Positions 53,760-62,498 of a stretch of DNA of 64,000 nt are shown here, one piece after another; within the stretch, counting starts at the first letter, position 1, and the number at the start of each line of letters is the position of its first letter. This stretch comes from an uncultured Bryobacteraceae bacterium (lineage in GTDB: Bacteria; Acidobacteriota; Terriglobia; Bryobacterales; Bryobacteraceae). The position numbers and the translations under genes are program-made. The stretch spans positions 328,983 to 392,982 of the forward strand of contig CALDSU010000014.1 of the NCBI GenBank assembly GCA_937924525.1, read 5' to 3'. The notes beneath the pieces are model-generated. The model searched no databases. It was not told where the DNA came from and was given only the letters and a program-made list of their open reading frames with translations.

Positions 53760-54677
53760 ATGCGCAACCTGCTGCTGCTCACGCTGGTGAATTTCCTGTG
53801 GGCGTTGCAGTTTCCCACCGCGAAACGGGCTTCCGCAGAGGCCGGTCCGATGACGGTGACCATGGTCTCTTTGCTCCTGTCCATCGCGTTCCTGCTGCCG
53901 CTGGCGCACCGGGAGCGGCGCACGTGGCCGGCGGGGGGACGCCCGGGCATCGGCCGGGCCTGGGCGGCGCTGGCGTTGCTGGGCGTCATGGGTTCGCTCG
54001 TCGCCCAGTTGTTTCTGAACTGGGGAGTGGAGCGGTCGCTCGCCACCAATGCCTCCGTCATCTACCTCACCACGCCGGTGCTGATGGCGCTGCTGGCTTC
54101 GGCGATGCTGGGGGAGCGGATGCGCGGCACGCGCTGGCTCGCGTTTGCGATTTCTATCGGCGGCGTCCTGCTGGTTTCGGCCGGCGATCTGCGCGAGGCC
54201 CGCCTGGCGGAAACGCGCTACCTGGTGGGCAACGCGCTGGTCCTGCTGAGCTGTTTCGGCAGCGCGTTCTACAACGTCTACAGCAAGCGCTTGCTGCACT
54301 GGTACGGACCGGCCCAACTGCTGGTGGCGAGCTTCGGGTTCGCCGTGCCGGTGTTGCTGCCGGCCATGCTCTACTACGAACCAGGCGCTTGGCGGCGGTT
54401 GCAGGAGATCAGCGGGGTGGCCTGGGCGAACATTTTCAGCATTGCCGCGCTGTCGGTCAGCTTGGCGATGGTGCTGTTTTTTCGCGTGCTGCACCGGATC
54501 GACGCGATGCAGGCGTCGCTGTCCATTTATCTGATGTCGGTGTTCGGCGTACTGCTGGCGCAGGCGGCGCTGGATGAGAAGATCACCCCCGCGCTGGTGG
54601 CAGGCGGGCTGCTGATTTGCGCCGGCACGTATTTGATCATTGTCTACGAGGAGCGTCATCCGCGGCATGGAACTTGA
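53760..54677 (+). CDS. EamA/DMT-family transporter
   Basis: 305 residues with ten hydrophobic helices in two EamA halves (LLLLTLVNFLWALQFPTAKRAS ... FAISIGGVLLVSAG; NALVLLSCFGSAFYNVYSKRLL ... VAGGLLICAGTYLIIVYEE). Typical signs are the Pro and Lys/Arg in helix 1 and SVFGVLLAQAALDEKITPALVAGG in the second half. It probably exports or imports a small metabolite; specificity unknown. The gene overlaps the DapA-like gene by 11 nt, so the two are co-translated, suggesting that the substrate is a 2-keto acid or its product. Confidence 0.9.
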   Translation: MRNLLLLTLVNFLWALQFPTAKRASAEAGPMTVTMVSLLLSIAFLLPLAHRERRTWPAGGRPGIGRAWAALALLGVMGSLVAQLFLNWGVERSLATNASVIYLTTPVLMALLASAMLGERMRGTRWLAFAISIGGVLLVSAGDLREARLAETRYLVGNALVLLSCFGSAFYNVYSKRLLHWYGPAQLLVASFGFAVPVLLPAMLYYEPGAWRRLQEISGVAWANIFSIAALSVSLAMVLFFRVLHRIDAMQASLSIYLMSVFGVLLAQAALDEKITPALVAGGLLICAGTYLIIVYEERHPRHGT

Positions 54678-55602
54678 CGGCATCATCCCCATCATTCCCA
54701 CGCCGTTCCGGGACGACGAAACGATCGCCTGGGACTGGCTGCCCGGGTTGATCGATTTCGCCTGGGCGGCAGGGGCGTGCGCGGTCTGTCTGCCCGCCTA
54801 CGGCAGCGAGTTCTACAAACTTTCCGAAGACGAGCGGCTGGATCTGGTGTCGGCGGCGGTGCGGCACGCGCGGGGCCGCCTGCCGGTGATTGCGCAGGTG
54901 AATCATCCCTCGCGGCGGGAAGCGGTGCGGCTGGCCCGGTTGGCGCGGGACCGGGGAGCGAGCGCCATCGGCGCGGCGGTCCCGCGCCTGTTCGCGGTCT
55001 CCGATCAGGATGTCTACGCGTACCTCGATGGGTTGCTGCGGGAAATTCCGCTGCCCTTTGTGATCCAGGACTTCAACCCCGGCGGGCCGACGATCACGGC
55101 CGACCTCGCCGCGCGGTTGCATGCGGCGCACCCGCACTTCCGCTATCTGAAACTGGAAGAACCGCTCATGGGCGCGAAGGTGCACGCCATCCGCGAGGCG
55201 GCCGGCGGCGCGTTGGGCGTGCTGGAAGGATGGGGCGGCATGTACACGCTGGAACTGGCGCCGCAGGGCATCGCGGGCGTGGTCCCCGGCCTGGCGCTGA
55301 CCGACCTGCTGGCGCGCGTCTTTCGCCTGGCGAGCACCGGCCGGCGCGCCGAGGCGTTTCCCATTTTCGCCGCGATGCTGCCGCAGATCCTCTACAGCCT
55401 GCAAAATCTCGAACTGTTCCACCACGCGGAAAAGCGCCTGTTGGCGGCGCGCGGCGTGTTGCCGGGAGTGGCGGTGCGCGCGTTGCGCTATACGCCCACG
55501 GCGGCGGAAGCGGATTATCTGGACTTCGTGAACGGCCGGGTGCTCGCGCTGCTGGACGAATTGGGCATGCCGCGCGACCCGCGCGGCGGGGGTGCGGCGT
55601 GA
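54667..55602 (+). CDS. dihydrodipicolinate-synthase-family lyase (DapA-like)
   Basis: 311 residues from ATG 54667. The (beta/alpha)8 class I aldolase fold is clear: GIIPIIPTPFRDDETIAWDW, VCLPAYGSEFYKLSEDERLDLV (variant of the GTTGE loop), LPVIAQVNHPSRREAVRLAR and the Schiff-base Lys in FRYLKLEEPLMG. The catalytic Tyr of the usual YNxP motif is replaced (FVIQDFNPGGPTI), so lysine biosynthesis is unlikely. Relatives act on 2-keto-3-deoxy sugar acids, N-acetylneuraminate or hydroxyproline derivatives. It is co-translated with the DMT transporter. The 55603-55704 stretch shows nothing certain. Confidence 0.87.
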   Translation: MELDGIIPIIPTPFRDDETIAWDWLPGLIDFAWAAGACAVCLPAYGSEFYKLSEDERLDLVSAAVRHARGRLPVIAQVNHPSRREAVRLARLARDRGASAIGAAVPRLFAVSDQDVYAYLDGLLREIPLPFVIQDFNPGGPTITADLAARLHAAHPHFRYLKLEEPLMGAKVHAIREAAGGALGVLEGWGGMYTLELAPQGIAGVVPGLALTDLLARVFRLASTGRRAEAFPIFAAMLPQILYSLQNLELFHHAEKRLLAARGVLPGVAVRALRYTPTAAEADYLDFVNGRVLALLDELGMPRDPRGGGAA

Positions 55603-55704
55603 AAGGAGCGCGGCCGGCGCAGACTCCCGCTGGGGTAGTCGGACGCACCGCGCCGCCGGAGGGGGACAACTGGGACGCGACCCCGCGCCGAGGACGCTCA
55701 AGAG

Positions 55705-56118
55705 GTGTTGCTGCTCGCGCTGGCTGATGGCGCACCGAAGGAGTCCTGGAGGCGCTCCTGCTCGGGGCGCGCTGGCTGGACTGCCTGGCGCTCCGGTACC
55801 TCTACGCCGAGGAGATCGCCGGTGATCATGCCCGCGTCGCGGCGCAGCCCTCGCGCGCCAGCCTCTGGTTTCGGTTCAACCGCCCAGGCTACCCACACGC
55901 GTTTGATGGACCTGATGGAGACGGCCACGGAACTCCGTGAGGAGTTCCGCCCGCGCTGGCTGGACGAGTACACGCCCTCCCGCCTGCGCACAGGGCTGGG
56001 CAGGTTGGACGCGGAGTACGAGTTCTGGCGAGCGATGCAAGCGCGCGTGCAAGCCATGCTTGCGGACTTCCGGGAGGGCGATCCGCCGCCGCTGAACACG
56101 CTCCGTCCGCCGCGCTGA
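55705..56118 (+). pseudogene. probable degraded C-terminal remnant, family uncertain
   Basis: Only the second half of this 137-codon frame looks like protein: LMDLMETATELREEFRPRWLDEYTPSRLRTGLGRLDAEYEFWRAMQARVQAMLADF, an amphipathic helical region with aromatic residues and a WL-x-E-Y segment reminiscent of the C-terminal helices of exported hexosaminidase-like glycosidases. The first half is Ser/Arg-rich and unlike a gene, while another frame at 55740-55850 reads ALLLGARWLDCLALRYLYAEEIAG, which suggests a frameshift near 55860. No good start. I treat 55603-56125 as a decayed locus. Confidence 0.35.
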
Positions 56119-56125
56119 GGGCGTG

Positions 56126-56673
56126 TCACACGACGATGCCTTCCCGCCGCCAGCGCCGGCGATGCGGCTCAAACCCGGGAATCGGAAGTGGCGCCAACGG
56201 CGGCGTTCCTCCCTTCCAGAACGACCGGAACGCCCGCCGCTCTCCCGTGCGGTAGTAATGCCGCAGATGGCCGCGTCGCGGGCGCTGTAGTCGGCCAGCC
56301 ACTGGTCCAGCCCGGCGCCGTCGGTTTCGCGGAGCAGGAAAGCCGCGTAGTGGGCCGCCTCGCGTTCGTACGCGAAAATTGCGGGAAGCCGTTCCTCCTC
56401 CACCGGCGGAGTCTGCAACTGGCCGAGTTCGCAGGCGCCGGGCTGGGTGTTCCACTGCACGGTGTGGCCAAACAGATGCGCGAGCAGGAACAGCCGCTCT
56501 TCGGCTCCCAGTCCGGCATGAATCACGATCTCGGCGCCGTCCAGATCGCCGGTCCACGGAGCGGGCAACTCCCGCGTCACCACCCGGACCCGGTAGGCGC
56601 ATTCGATCCGCTCCCGTACCCGGGCGGCGCAGGCGACCCAGTCCGCCTCCCTCACTTCAACCCCGCTTCCCAT
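56126..56673 (-). pseudogene. frameshifted protein with an HLFGH metallopeptidase-like motif
   Basis: Start ATG 56673 (or GTG 56655), inside the end of the preceding amidohydrolase gene. The first part reads VREADWVACAARVRERIECAYRV, DGAEIVIHAGLGAEERLFLLAHLFGHTVQWNTQ and EEERLPAIFAYEREAAHYAAFLL, then WLADYSARDAA. Near 56265 a single missing base moves the reading frame, and the natural continuation HLRHYYRTGERRAFRSFWKGG followed by LAPLPIPGFEPHRRRW reaches a TGA at 56126. The HLFGH pentapeptide in an EERLFLLAHLFGH helix resembles the HExxH of ImmA/IrrE-type peptidases, but with Phe for the catalytic Glu. A sequencing indel could equally explain the break. Confidence 0.6.
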
Positions 56674-58039
56674 CCAACCCGAACAGGGCGGCGGCGTTGT
56701 CGTACAGCAGCATCCGCGCGAGTTCGAGCGCCTCGTCCTCCCGGCAAATCTGCTCGGCAACCATTTCCGTCAGCACGCGGGCCAGGTTGCGCCGCGCCAT
56801 CACCAGGTGGGCGTAGCTGAGTTCCGGATACCAGTAGTCGCCACCGAACAGAATGATCTTGTTGACCGGCGACGTGTCGAGGAACTCGCGCAAAGCCCGG
56901 CGGGCCGCGGTGGGCGACAGCACGTGCGCCCAACAGAAGTCCGCGTACACGTTCGGAAACAGCTTCGTCATCGCCGCCAGTTCGGCTTGATACGGGTAGC
57001 TCATGTGGAACAGGTCGAAGCGTACCCGCGGGAAGTCGAACAGGAGATCGTTGAGATGCGTGGGATTCGAGTTCTGGACGTGATTCCAATGGCCGGCGAA
57101 GGTTCCGGTGTGGATCTGCACGGGAATGCCGATGCTGTCCGCCAGGCCCACCACGTGGCGGAACAGGTGATCTTCCAGGTGGCGGAACGGGCGGTTGCGG
57201 AAACGGAACTTACCCTGCGGCGTTTCCCGCTCGCCTTTGAGCAGCGCGGCCACCTCGCGTTCCGCGTCGGCGGCGGACGCGGCATGGAACTGGAGGTCGC
57301 GATGGTAGGCGAGCGTCGTCTTCACCGCCACCATGCCGTACTCGCGGCTTTGCGCGAAACTGCGTTCGAGCGCCTGCTTGAGTGTAGCCAGACCGGTGAT
57401 GGACACGCCGGTCGCTTCTTCGAGTTCGCGCACCTCGCCGCGGTTGCGGACCATGATGTAGCGGTCGAAGGCGCGGGCCAGCACGAGGTAGGGGAATTCC
57501 GGACGCACGGGCGCAGCCCGCCAGCCGTGGTCGTGCAGCACCCAGCGAATGCGCGCCCGCTGGCGCAGGATCTCGTCGTACATGCCCGGCCGGCTTATCT
57601 TGCGGATGGCGTCGTGGATGGCCGGCAGCGTCTCGCCGGTGATCTCCTCGACGCCGTAAAGGTCGCGGACCGCGATGCGCAGGGCCTGCCCGTAGCCGGT
57701 GAACCGCGCGGCTTTCCAGTATGGTTCGAAGACGCGCCACCGCTCCCGGTCGCCGGCGTCCTTGCGCGTCAGGAACTTCCTGGTCTCCTCGGGCATGCCG
57801 GCGGCGACCAGGTCGTCCAGCAAATAGTGGCTGCTGAGCGTGAATAAATCGGCCGGGTGCACGACGCGCGCCTTCTCCGGAAGAAAATGCTCGTGCGTGT
57901 CCACGCACGCCATGCCGGTGAAGGCGCGCAGCAACCGCTGCTCGAGGTCCGGAGCGGGAGAAGGCGCGGGGCCCGCGGCCGCGGCGGGCACGGACCAGGC
58001 GGCGCTGTGGAAGAGAAAGTTTCGCCGGTCGGAAGACAT
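56657..58039 (-). CDS. Tat-exported amidohydrolase, uronate-isomerase-like
   Basis: 460 residues. Leader MSSDRRNFLFHSAAWSVPAAAAGP has the twin Arg of Tat export. TIM-barrel metal motifs: MACVDTHEHFLPE near 45 (HxH), a long insert with HYLLDDLVAAGMPEETRKFL, IPVQIHTGTFAGHWNHVQ (barrel His), VRFDLFHMSYPYQAELA (second His) and ILFGGDYWYPELSYAHL (final Asp). The layout, including the DDLVAAG helix, is that of amidohydrolases related to glucuronate isomerase, so a sugar-acid or lactone substrate is plausible. It lies upstream of the frameshifted HLFGH gene with a 17-nt overlap. Confidence 0.85.
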   Translation of the reverse strand: MSSDRRNFLFHSAAWSVPAAAAGPAPSPAPDLEQRLLRAFTGMACVDTHEHFLPEKARVVHPADLFTLSSHYLLDDLVAAGMPEETRKFLTRKDAGDRERWRVFEPYWKAARFTGYGQALRIAVRDLYGVEEITGETLPAIHDAIRKISRPGMYDEILRQRARIRWVLHDHGWRAAPVRPEFPYLVLARAFDRYIMVRNRGEVRELEEATGVSITGLATLKQALERSFAQSREYGMVAVKTTLAYHRDLQFHAASAADAEREVAALLKGERETPQGKFRFRNRPFRHLEDHLFRHVVGLADSIGIPVQIHTGTFAGHWNHVQNSNPTHLNDLLFDFPRVRFDLFHMSYPYQAELAAMTKLFPNVYADFCWAHVLSPTAARRALREFLDTSPVNKIILFGGDYWYPELSYAHLVMARRNLARVLTEMVAEQICREDEALELARMLLYDNAAALFGLDGKRG

Positions 58040-58051
58040 GCTCCCTTCAGG

Positions 58052-58654
58052 CTACTCCGGCCGGGCAGGCCGCGGGGGATCGCCGGTCTCGGCTCCCTCC
58101 ACCAGCAGGTAGGGCGCGTAAGCGACTGTCTCGCGGCTGTCCATCGTCCCGCGCGGGAAACGGAGCGCCAGCCCGAACGTGTCTTCGCGCGCCAGCGCCT
58201 CCGCGTACCAGCCGGGGAGTTCCAGCCGGCTCCATCCGGCCTCCCCGTCTACAAAAACATGAGAACAGGAAATTGTTTCAGCAGGACAGTGCAGGGTTTG
58301 CGCGCCGGCCAAGTCCCACACTTCGCCTTCGGCGGGGTGCGCCCACGTAGCCTCTGTCTCCAACCAAGGACGCCGAACGACGCGAACCTGCGCGCGAACG
58401 CCCTGAAGGCGCGCACCGTGCACGAGAAGCGTCGCCTGCCGGACGCGCCAGCCCTCGATCGCCGCGGCGCGAAACCTCAACAAAATCCAGCCCTTGCCCG
58501 CCTGAAGCTGGAAGTCTCTGCCCGCCGGCGCAGTCAGCCCGGGCGCAACGCGCGTATCGGCGATGCATTCGAGGAGGGTCCGCGGCGCCGGCTGGGCCAT
58601 CCCCTGCCCTCCTCCAAAAGCGAACAGGAGGAACCCCCAGGCAGCACGGGTCAT
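58052..58654 (-). CDS. exported beta-sandwich protein with DNRLRE-like domain
   Basis: 200 residues from ATG 58654; the longer frame upstream overlaps the HTH gene and is rejected. Signal peptide MTRAAWGFLLFAFGGGQGMAQ. The rest follows the DNRLRE pattern: TLLECIADTRVAPG, GKGWILLRFRAAAIEGWRVRQATLLVHGARL, VRVVRRPWLETEATWAHPAEGEVW and WSRLELPGWYAEALAREDTFGLALRFP. Such domains occur as modules in extracellular carbohydrate-active proteins. Standing alone here it may be a binding subunit. The stop is 12 bp from the uronate-isomerase-like start, same strand, so the two may be co-transcribed. Confidence 0.72.
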   Translation of the reverse strand: MTRAAWGFLLFAFGGGQGMAQPAPRTLLECIADTRVAPGLTAPAGRDFQLQAGKGWILLRFRAAAIEGWRVRQATLLVHGARLQGVRAQVRVVRRPWLETEATWAHPAEGEVWDLAGAQTLHCPAETISCSHVFVDGEAGWSRLELPGWYAEALAREDTFGLALRFPRGTMDSRETVAYAPYLLVEGAETGDPPRPARPE

Positions 58655-58738
58655 CGCTCTATTATCCCCCGCGGCAACCCGGCCTAAATTGTGATACGCT
58701 CGAAGTTCCAGTACGGAAAGTACTTGGACGGAGCCGCC

Positions 58739-59065
58739 ATGGGAGTCAACGTCTCTTCCTCCAAGCCGTTGGATCTTGCCGGGTTGCGTTCCCGAAAGGG
58801 TATCTCTCTCGAGCAAGTGGCCGAATCCACAAAAATCAGCATGTATGCGCTGCGGGCGATTGAAGCGCTGGAATTCAAGAAGCTTCCCGGGGGCATTTAT
58901 TCTACGAACTATATCCGGCAGTACGCCCGCTGCGTGAGGTGCGACGAACGGCAACTCCTCTCTCTCTACCAGGCGGCGGTGGGCGCGCCGGAGCCGAAAC
59001 CAGTGGCGCGGGAAGCGCGAAGCGGTTGGATGCGGTTCCTGGCTGATTCCTGGGCGCCTCGCTGA
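58739..59065 (+). CDS. RodZ-like HTH protein without membrane domain
   Basis: 108 residues from ATG 58739; an in-frame GTG at 58691 would add 16 residues. The HTH_25-type fold of RodZ is clear: LAGLRSRKGISLEQVAESTKISMYALRAIEALEFKKLPGGIYSTNYIRQYARCVRCDERQLLSLY. RodZ uses this domain to bind MreB, but it needs a C-terminal TM helix and periplasmic part; here only a 30-residue tail (ending WMRFLADSWAPR) follows. It is either a truncated relative or a cytoplasmic regulator. It precedes the hydrogenase operon by about 157 bp on the same strand. Confidence 0.82.
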   Translation: MGVNVSSSKPLDLAGLRSRKGISLEQVAESTKISMYALRAIEALEFKKLPGGIYSTNYIRQYARCVRCDERQLLSLYQAAVGAPEPKPVAREARSGWMRFLADSWAPR

Positions 59066-59156
59066 CGCGCGCCCTAGCCGCCGCGCTCGCGCGGTGAATC
59101 CAGCCGCAGCCTCCGCGGCGACGCTTTCCCGCGGCTGAATCCACAATCCGATCGAT

Positions 59157-59190
59157 GGGGATTCTCTTCCCCGAACAGATGCCCTATATT
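59157..59190 (+). promoter_or_regulatory. candidate hydrogenase-operon control region
   Basis: The 157-bp gap before the hydrogenase operon holds a dyad GGGGA (59157-59161) / TCCCC (59168-59172) and a TATATT at 59185-59190 that would serve as a -10 box, with TTCTCT at 59162-59167 as a poor -35 at 17-nt spacing. The dyad overlaps that -35, a place suited to an activator or repressor. No FNR- or CRP-type palindrome is seen. Confidence 0.3.
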
Positions 59191-59222
59191 GAGGATGGCT
59201 TTTCGGGAAAGGTGGTGTTTGC

Positions 59223-60413
59223 ATGTCCTCGATTGACATGTGCGCACCGGAGAACACCGGGCGGCAACCCAAGCTGATCGAACGCGCCGGCGTCGGCCGG
59301 CTGATCGCGGCGCTTCAACAGCAGGGTTATCGCGTGGTGGGGCCCACCGTCCGCGACGAAGCCATCATCTACGACGAACTGGCCTCCGACGCCGATCTGC
59401 CCGCCGGGTGGACCGACGATCAGCAGGCCGGCGCCTACCGCCTGAAGCGCAGGCGGGATCAGGCGCTGTTCCGGTATACCTGCGGTCCTCACTCGTGGAA
59501 GAAGTATCTGCATCCGCCCCAGGCCACGTTGTGGCGCGCGGAGCGCGAAGGCGGGTTGTTCCGCATCCTGCCGGAAACGCCACGCGCCGAACGTCTGGCG
59601 CTGCTGGGCGTCCGCGCGTGCGAACTGCGCGCCCTGGCGATCCAGGAGCAGGTCTTCGCCATGGCGGCGCACGCGGACGCCGGTTACGGCGTCCGGCTCA
59701 GGCAGGCGTTCGTCGTCGCGGTGAATTGCGGACAGGCCGGTGGCACCTGCTTTTGCGTATCCATGAACTCGGGCCCTCGCGCGCGCAAGGGCTTTGACTT
59801 AGCGTTGACCGAAGTGGTCCACGCCAAACGACACTACTTTGTGGTGGAAATTGGGAGCGAGCGCGGCGCGGCAATCTTGGCGGCGCTGGAAACCCGGGAC
59901 GCGACCGCCGAGGAGATCGCCGCCGCGGAGAAGACGGTGAACGACGCCGCCCGCCATATGGGCCGCACGTTGGACACCACGGAGATTCAGGCGCTGCTCT
60001 ACCGCAATCACGAGCATCCGCGCTGGGAGCAGACCGGGGAGCGCTGTCTGAGTTGCGCCAACTGCACCCTCGCCTGTCCCACCTGCTTCTGCTCGACCAT
60101 CGACGACACCACGGATCTCGCCGGACAGCGGGCCGAGCGAACCCGGCGGTGGGATTCCTGCTTCACCGCCGACTTTTCTTATATCCATGGCGGCAGCGTG
60201 CGCCAGTCCGTAAAAGCGCGCTATCGCCAGTGGTTGACGCACAAACTGGCATCGTGGATCGAGCAGTTCGGCTCCTCCGGGTGCGTCGGCTGCGGGCGCT
60301 GCATTACTTGGTGTCCCGTGGGCATCGACCTCACCGAGGAAGTCCGGGCGATTCGCGCCACGAAGTATTATCGGGAGCCTGTCCATGGAGACACTGGAAC
60401 GCGTTCTGTCTGA
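59223..60413 (+). CDS. group 3b [NiFe]-hydrogenase beta subunit (HyhB/HydB-like 4Fe-4S protein)
   Basis: 396 residues. The N-terminal three-quarters is the beta-subunit domain ([52 protein letters not shown]). The C-terminal region binds two clusters: [16 protein letters not shown] near residue 280 and [12 protein letters not shown] near 358. In Pyrococcus-type sulfhydrogenases this subunit passes electrons from the NADP-flavin gamma subunit to the catalytic pair. It is the first of five co-directional, overlapping genes. Its end overlaps the CNB gene by 29 nt. Confidence 0.9.
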   Translation: MSSIDMCAPENTGRQPKLIERAGVGRLIAALQQQGYRVVGPTVRDEAIIYDELASDADLPAGWTDDQQAGAYRLKRRRDQALFRYTCGPHSWKKYLHPPQATLWRAEREGGLFRILPETPRAERLALLGVRACELRALAIQEQVFAMAAHADAGYGVRLRQAFVVAVNCGQAGGTCFCVSMNSGPRARKGFDLALTEVVHAKRHYFVVEIGSERGAAILAALETRDATAEEIAAAEKTVNDAARHMGRTLDTTEIQALLYRNHEHPRWEQTGERCLSCANCTLACPTCFCSTIDDTTDLAGQRAERTRRWDSCFTADFSYIHGGSVRQSVKARYRQWLTHKLASWIEQFGSSGCVGCGRCITWCPVGIDLTEEVRAIRATKYYREPVHGDTGTRSV

Positions 60414-60846
60414 GCACGCCTTTTTCGCGGGAATGGACCCGGAGTATGTGCATCTGCTGGTCGGATGCGCCTCCAACGTGCGTTTTGAAGCCGGCTCGTT
60501 CATCTTCCGCCAGGGCGAGGAGGCTCGTGATTTCTATCTGATCCGACAGGGCAAGGCGGCGCTGGAAATGGCCCCGCCCAACCGGCCGCCGATGATGATC
60601 CAAACCGTCAGCGAGGGCGACGTCCTGGGCTGGTCCTGGCTGATTCCGCCGCACCGCTGGCGGTTCGATGCGCGGGCGCTGGAACTCACCCGGGCCTTCG
60701 CGATGGACGGGGCGTGCCTGCGCCAGAAGTGCGGGGAGGATCCCCGCCTCGGCTATGAACTGCTGCGGCGCTTTTCGTCGATCATCGCGGAGCGTTTGGA
60801 AGCGACCTGCCTCCAGTTAATGGACGTCTATGCCATCCAATCTTGA
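60385..60846 (+). CDS. stand-alone cyclic-nucleotide-binding-fold protein in hydrogenase operon
   Basis: 153 residues, ATG inside the end of the beta-subunit gene and its own end overlapping the gamma-subunit start by 17 nt. The CNB barrel is complete ([76 protein letters not shown]). The phosphate-binding cassette normally has GE followed by an Arg; here the Glu position is Trp (LGWSWL), so cAMP binding is doubtful. A C-terminal helix ([25 protein letters not shown]) is the dimerisation C-helix of Crp/Fnr proteins, but there is no DNA-binding domain after it. A role in assembling or tuning the hydrogenase is more likely than transcription control. Confidence 0.85.
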   Translation: METLERVLSEHAFFAGMDPEYVHLLVGCASNVRFEAGSFIFRQGEEARDFYLIRQGKAALEMAPPNRPPMMIQTVSEGDVLGWSWLIPPHRWRFDARALELTRAFAMDGACLRQKCGEDPRLGYELLRRFSSIIAERLEATCLQLMDVYAIQS

Positions 60847-61699
60847 AGTCGCAGCCCCGCCCCTGGAAGCCGCGGCGACGACGATGCTGCCGCGGCTGTT
60901 CCGGGTGCAGCGTTACCTGCAAGAAACCGACGACACCTTTACTCTCGAGCTCGGCCCGCTGGACGACGGCGCGCCGCTCGCGTTCGCGCCCGGACAGTTC
61001 AACATGTTGTACGTGTTCGGGGTCGGCGAAGTGCCCATTTCCATCAGCGGCGATCCCGACAAGCCGGGGGTGCTGGTGCACACGACGCGGGCGGTGGGCA
61101 CGGTCACCAGGGTGATGGCGCGGCTGCGCCGCGGCGAACTGATCGGCGTCCGCGGCCCCTACGGCACGCCCTGGCCGGTGGACCAGGCCGAGGGCAACGA
61201 CGTGGTGATCGTCGCGGGCGGCATCGGCCTGGCCCCCTTGCGCCCCGCGCTCTACCGCCTGCTGGCCCAGCGCGACCGGTTCGGCAAGGTCGTCCTGCTC
61301 TACGGCACGCGCACGCCGGAGGACATCCTCTACCGCAAGGAACTCGAACGCTGGCGGGCGCGTTTCGACGTGGATGTGTACGTCACCGTCGACCGCGCCA
61401 TCGCACCCTGGCGGGGCAGCGTCGGGGTGGTGACCCATCTGATTCCCAAAGCCCCCTTCGATCCGCTCAGCTCGGTGGCGCTGATCTGCGGCCCGGAAAT
61501 TATGATGCGCTTCTCGGTCTTTGAACTCGAAAAACGCGGCGTCGCCGCGGACCGGATCTTCGTCTCGCTCGAGCGCAACATGAAGTGCGGCGTCGGCACC
61601 TGCGGCCATTGCCAGTTCGGCCCGCTGTTCGTCTGCCGGGAGGGACCGGTCTTCGCCTACCCCCGCGTGCGCGACTGGCTGGCGGTGAGGGAGTTGTGA
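60830..61699 (+). CDS. group 3b hydrogenase gamma subunit (FAD/NAD(P)-binding, HyhG/HydG-like)
   Basis: 289 residues. A ferredoxin-NADP-reductase fold: FAD domain with [25 protein letters not shown], then the NAD(P) domain [22 protein letters not shown] and [22 protein letters not shown], with [17 protein letters not shown]. The C-terminal cysteine cluster [17 protein letters not shown] holds the 2Fe-2S centre. This subunit exchanges electrons with NADP(H). Its start overlaps the CNB gene and its stop is 1 nt before the small-subunit start. Confidence 0.92.
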   Translation: MPSNLEVAAPPLEAAATTMLPRLFRVQRYLQETDDTFTLELGPLDDGAPLAFAPGQFNMLYVFGVGEVPISISGDPDKPGVLVHTTRAVGTVTRVMARLRRGELIGVRGPYGTPWPVDQAEGNDVVIVAGGIGLAPLRPALYRLLAQRDRFGKVVLLYGTRTPEDILYRKELERWRARFDVDVYVTVDRAIAPWRGSVGVVTHLIPKAPFDPLSSVALICGPEIMMRFSVFELEKRGVAADRIFVSLERNMKCGVGTCGHCQFGPLFVCREGPVFAYPRVRDWLAVREL

Positions 61700-61700
61700 C

Positions 61701-62486
61701 ATGGCCGCGAAGAAGCCCAAACTGGCGGTGTGGAAGTTCGCCTCCTGCGACGGCTGCCAGCTGTCGATCCTCGATTGCGAGGACGAACTGCTGACGGTGG
61801 CCAGCGCGGTGGACATCGCGTATTTTCCCGAGGCCACCCGCGCGGCGACAAGAGGACCCTACGACCTGTCGCTGGTGGAAGGCTCCATCACCACGCCGCA
61901 CGACGCCGAGCGCATTCACCAGGTGCGGCGGCAGTCCCGCTACCTGGTGACCATCGGCGCCTGCGCCACCGCGGGCGGGATTCAGGCGTTGCGCAATTTT
62001 CGCGACGTCAAGCGGTTCCTCTCCATCGTGTACGCCAGGCCCGACTACATCGAGACGCTCAGCAAGTCGACGCCCATCGCCGAGCATGTCTTCGTGGACT
62101 ACGAACTGCGCGGCTGTCCCGTCAACAAGTATCAGTTGCTCGAGGTGATCAGCGCGCTGCTGAACCAGCGCAAGCCCGTGATCCCCAACCACGCCGTGTG
62201 CGTCGAGTGCAAGCTGCGGCAGCACGTCTGCGTGATGGTGGCGCGCGGAACGCCGTGTCTCGGCCCGGCGACGCAGGCCGGCTGCGGCGCCTTGTGTCCC
62301 GGCTACGCGCGCGGCTGCTACGGCTGTTTCGGCCCCAAGGAGTCCGCCAACCCGCCCGCGCTGTCGGCGGGGCTGGTCCGGCTGGGCGTCACCGAAGACG
62401 GCCTGGTGCGGGCGTTCCGCAGCTTCAACGCCGCCGCGGACGTGTTCCGGCGCGAGAGCGAACTGCACGAGCGGCCCAACCCCTGA
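61701..62486 (+). CDS. group 3b [NiFe]-hydrogenase small subunit (delta, HyhS-like)
   Basis: 261 residues with no Tat leader, so cytoplasmic. The proximal cluster ligands start at CDGCQ (Cys16, Cys19), continue with [14 protein letters not shown] (Cys in GAC) and [20 protein letters not shown]. Later cysteines for further clusters are in [43 protein letters not shown]. It transfers electrons from the NiFe site in the large subunit towards the beta subunit. The next gene starts 12 nt after its stop. Confidence 0.94.
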   Translation: MAAKKPKLAVWKFASCDGCQLSILDCEDELLTVASAVDIAYFPEATRAATRGPYDLSLVEGSITTPHDAERIHQVRRQSRYLVTIGACATAGGIQALRNFRDVKRFLSIVYARPDYIETLSKSTPIAEHVFVDYELRGCPVNKYQLLEVISALLNQRKPVIPNHAVCVECKLRQHVCVMVARGTPCLGPATQAGCGALCPGYARGCYGCFGPKESANPPALSAGLVRLGVTEDGLVRAFRSFNAAADVFRRESELHERPNP

Positions 62487-62498
62487 GGACGAACCGTC

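Noticed and set aside
55592..55825. A 77-codon frame after the DapA-like gene
   Set aside because: Arg/Ser/Gly-rich, overlaps another open frame, and has no ribosome-binding site or motif.
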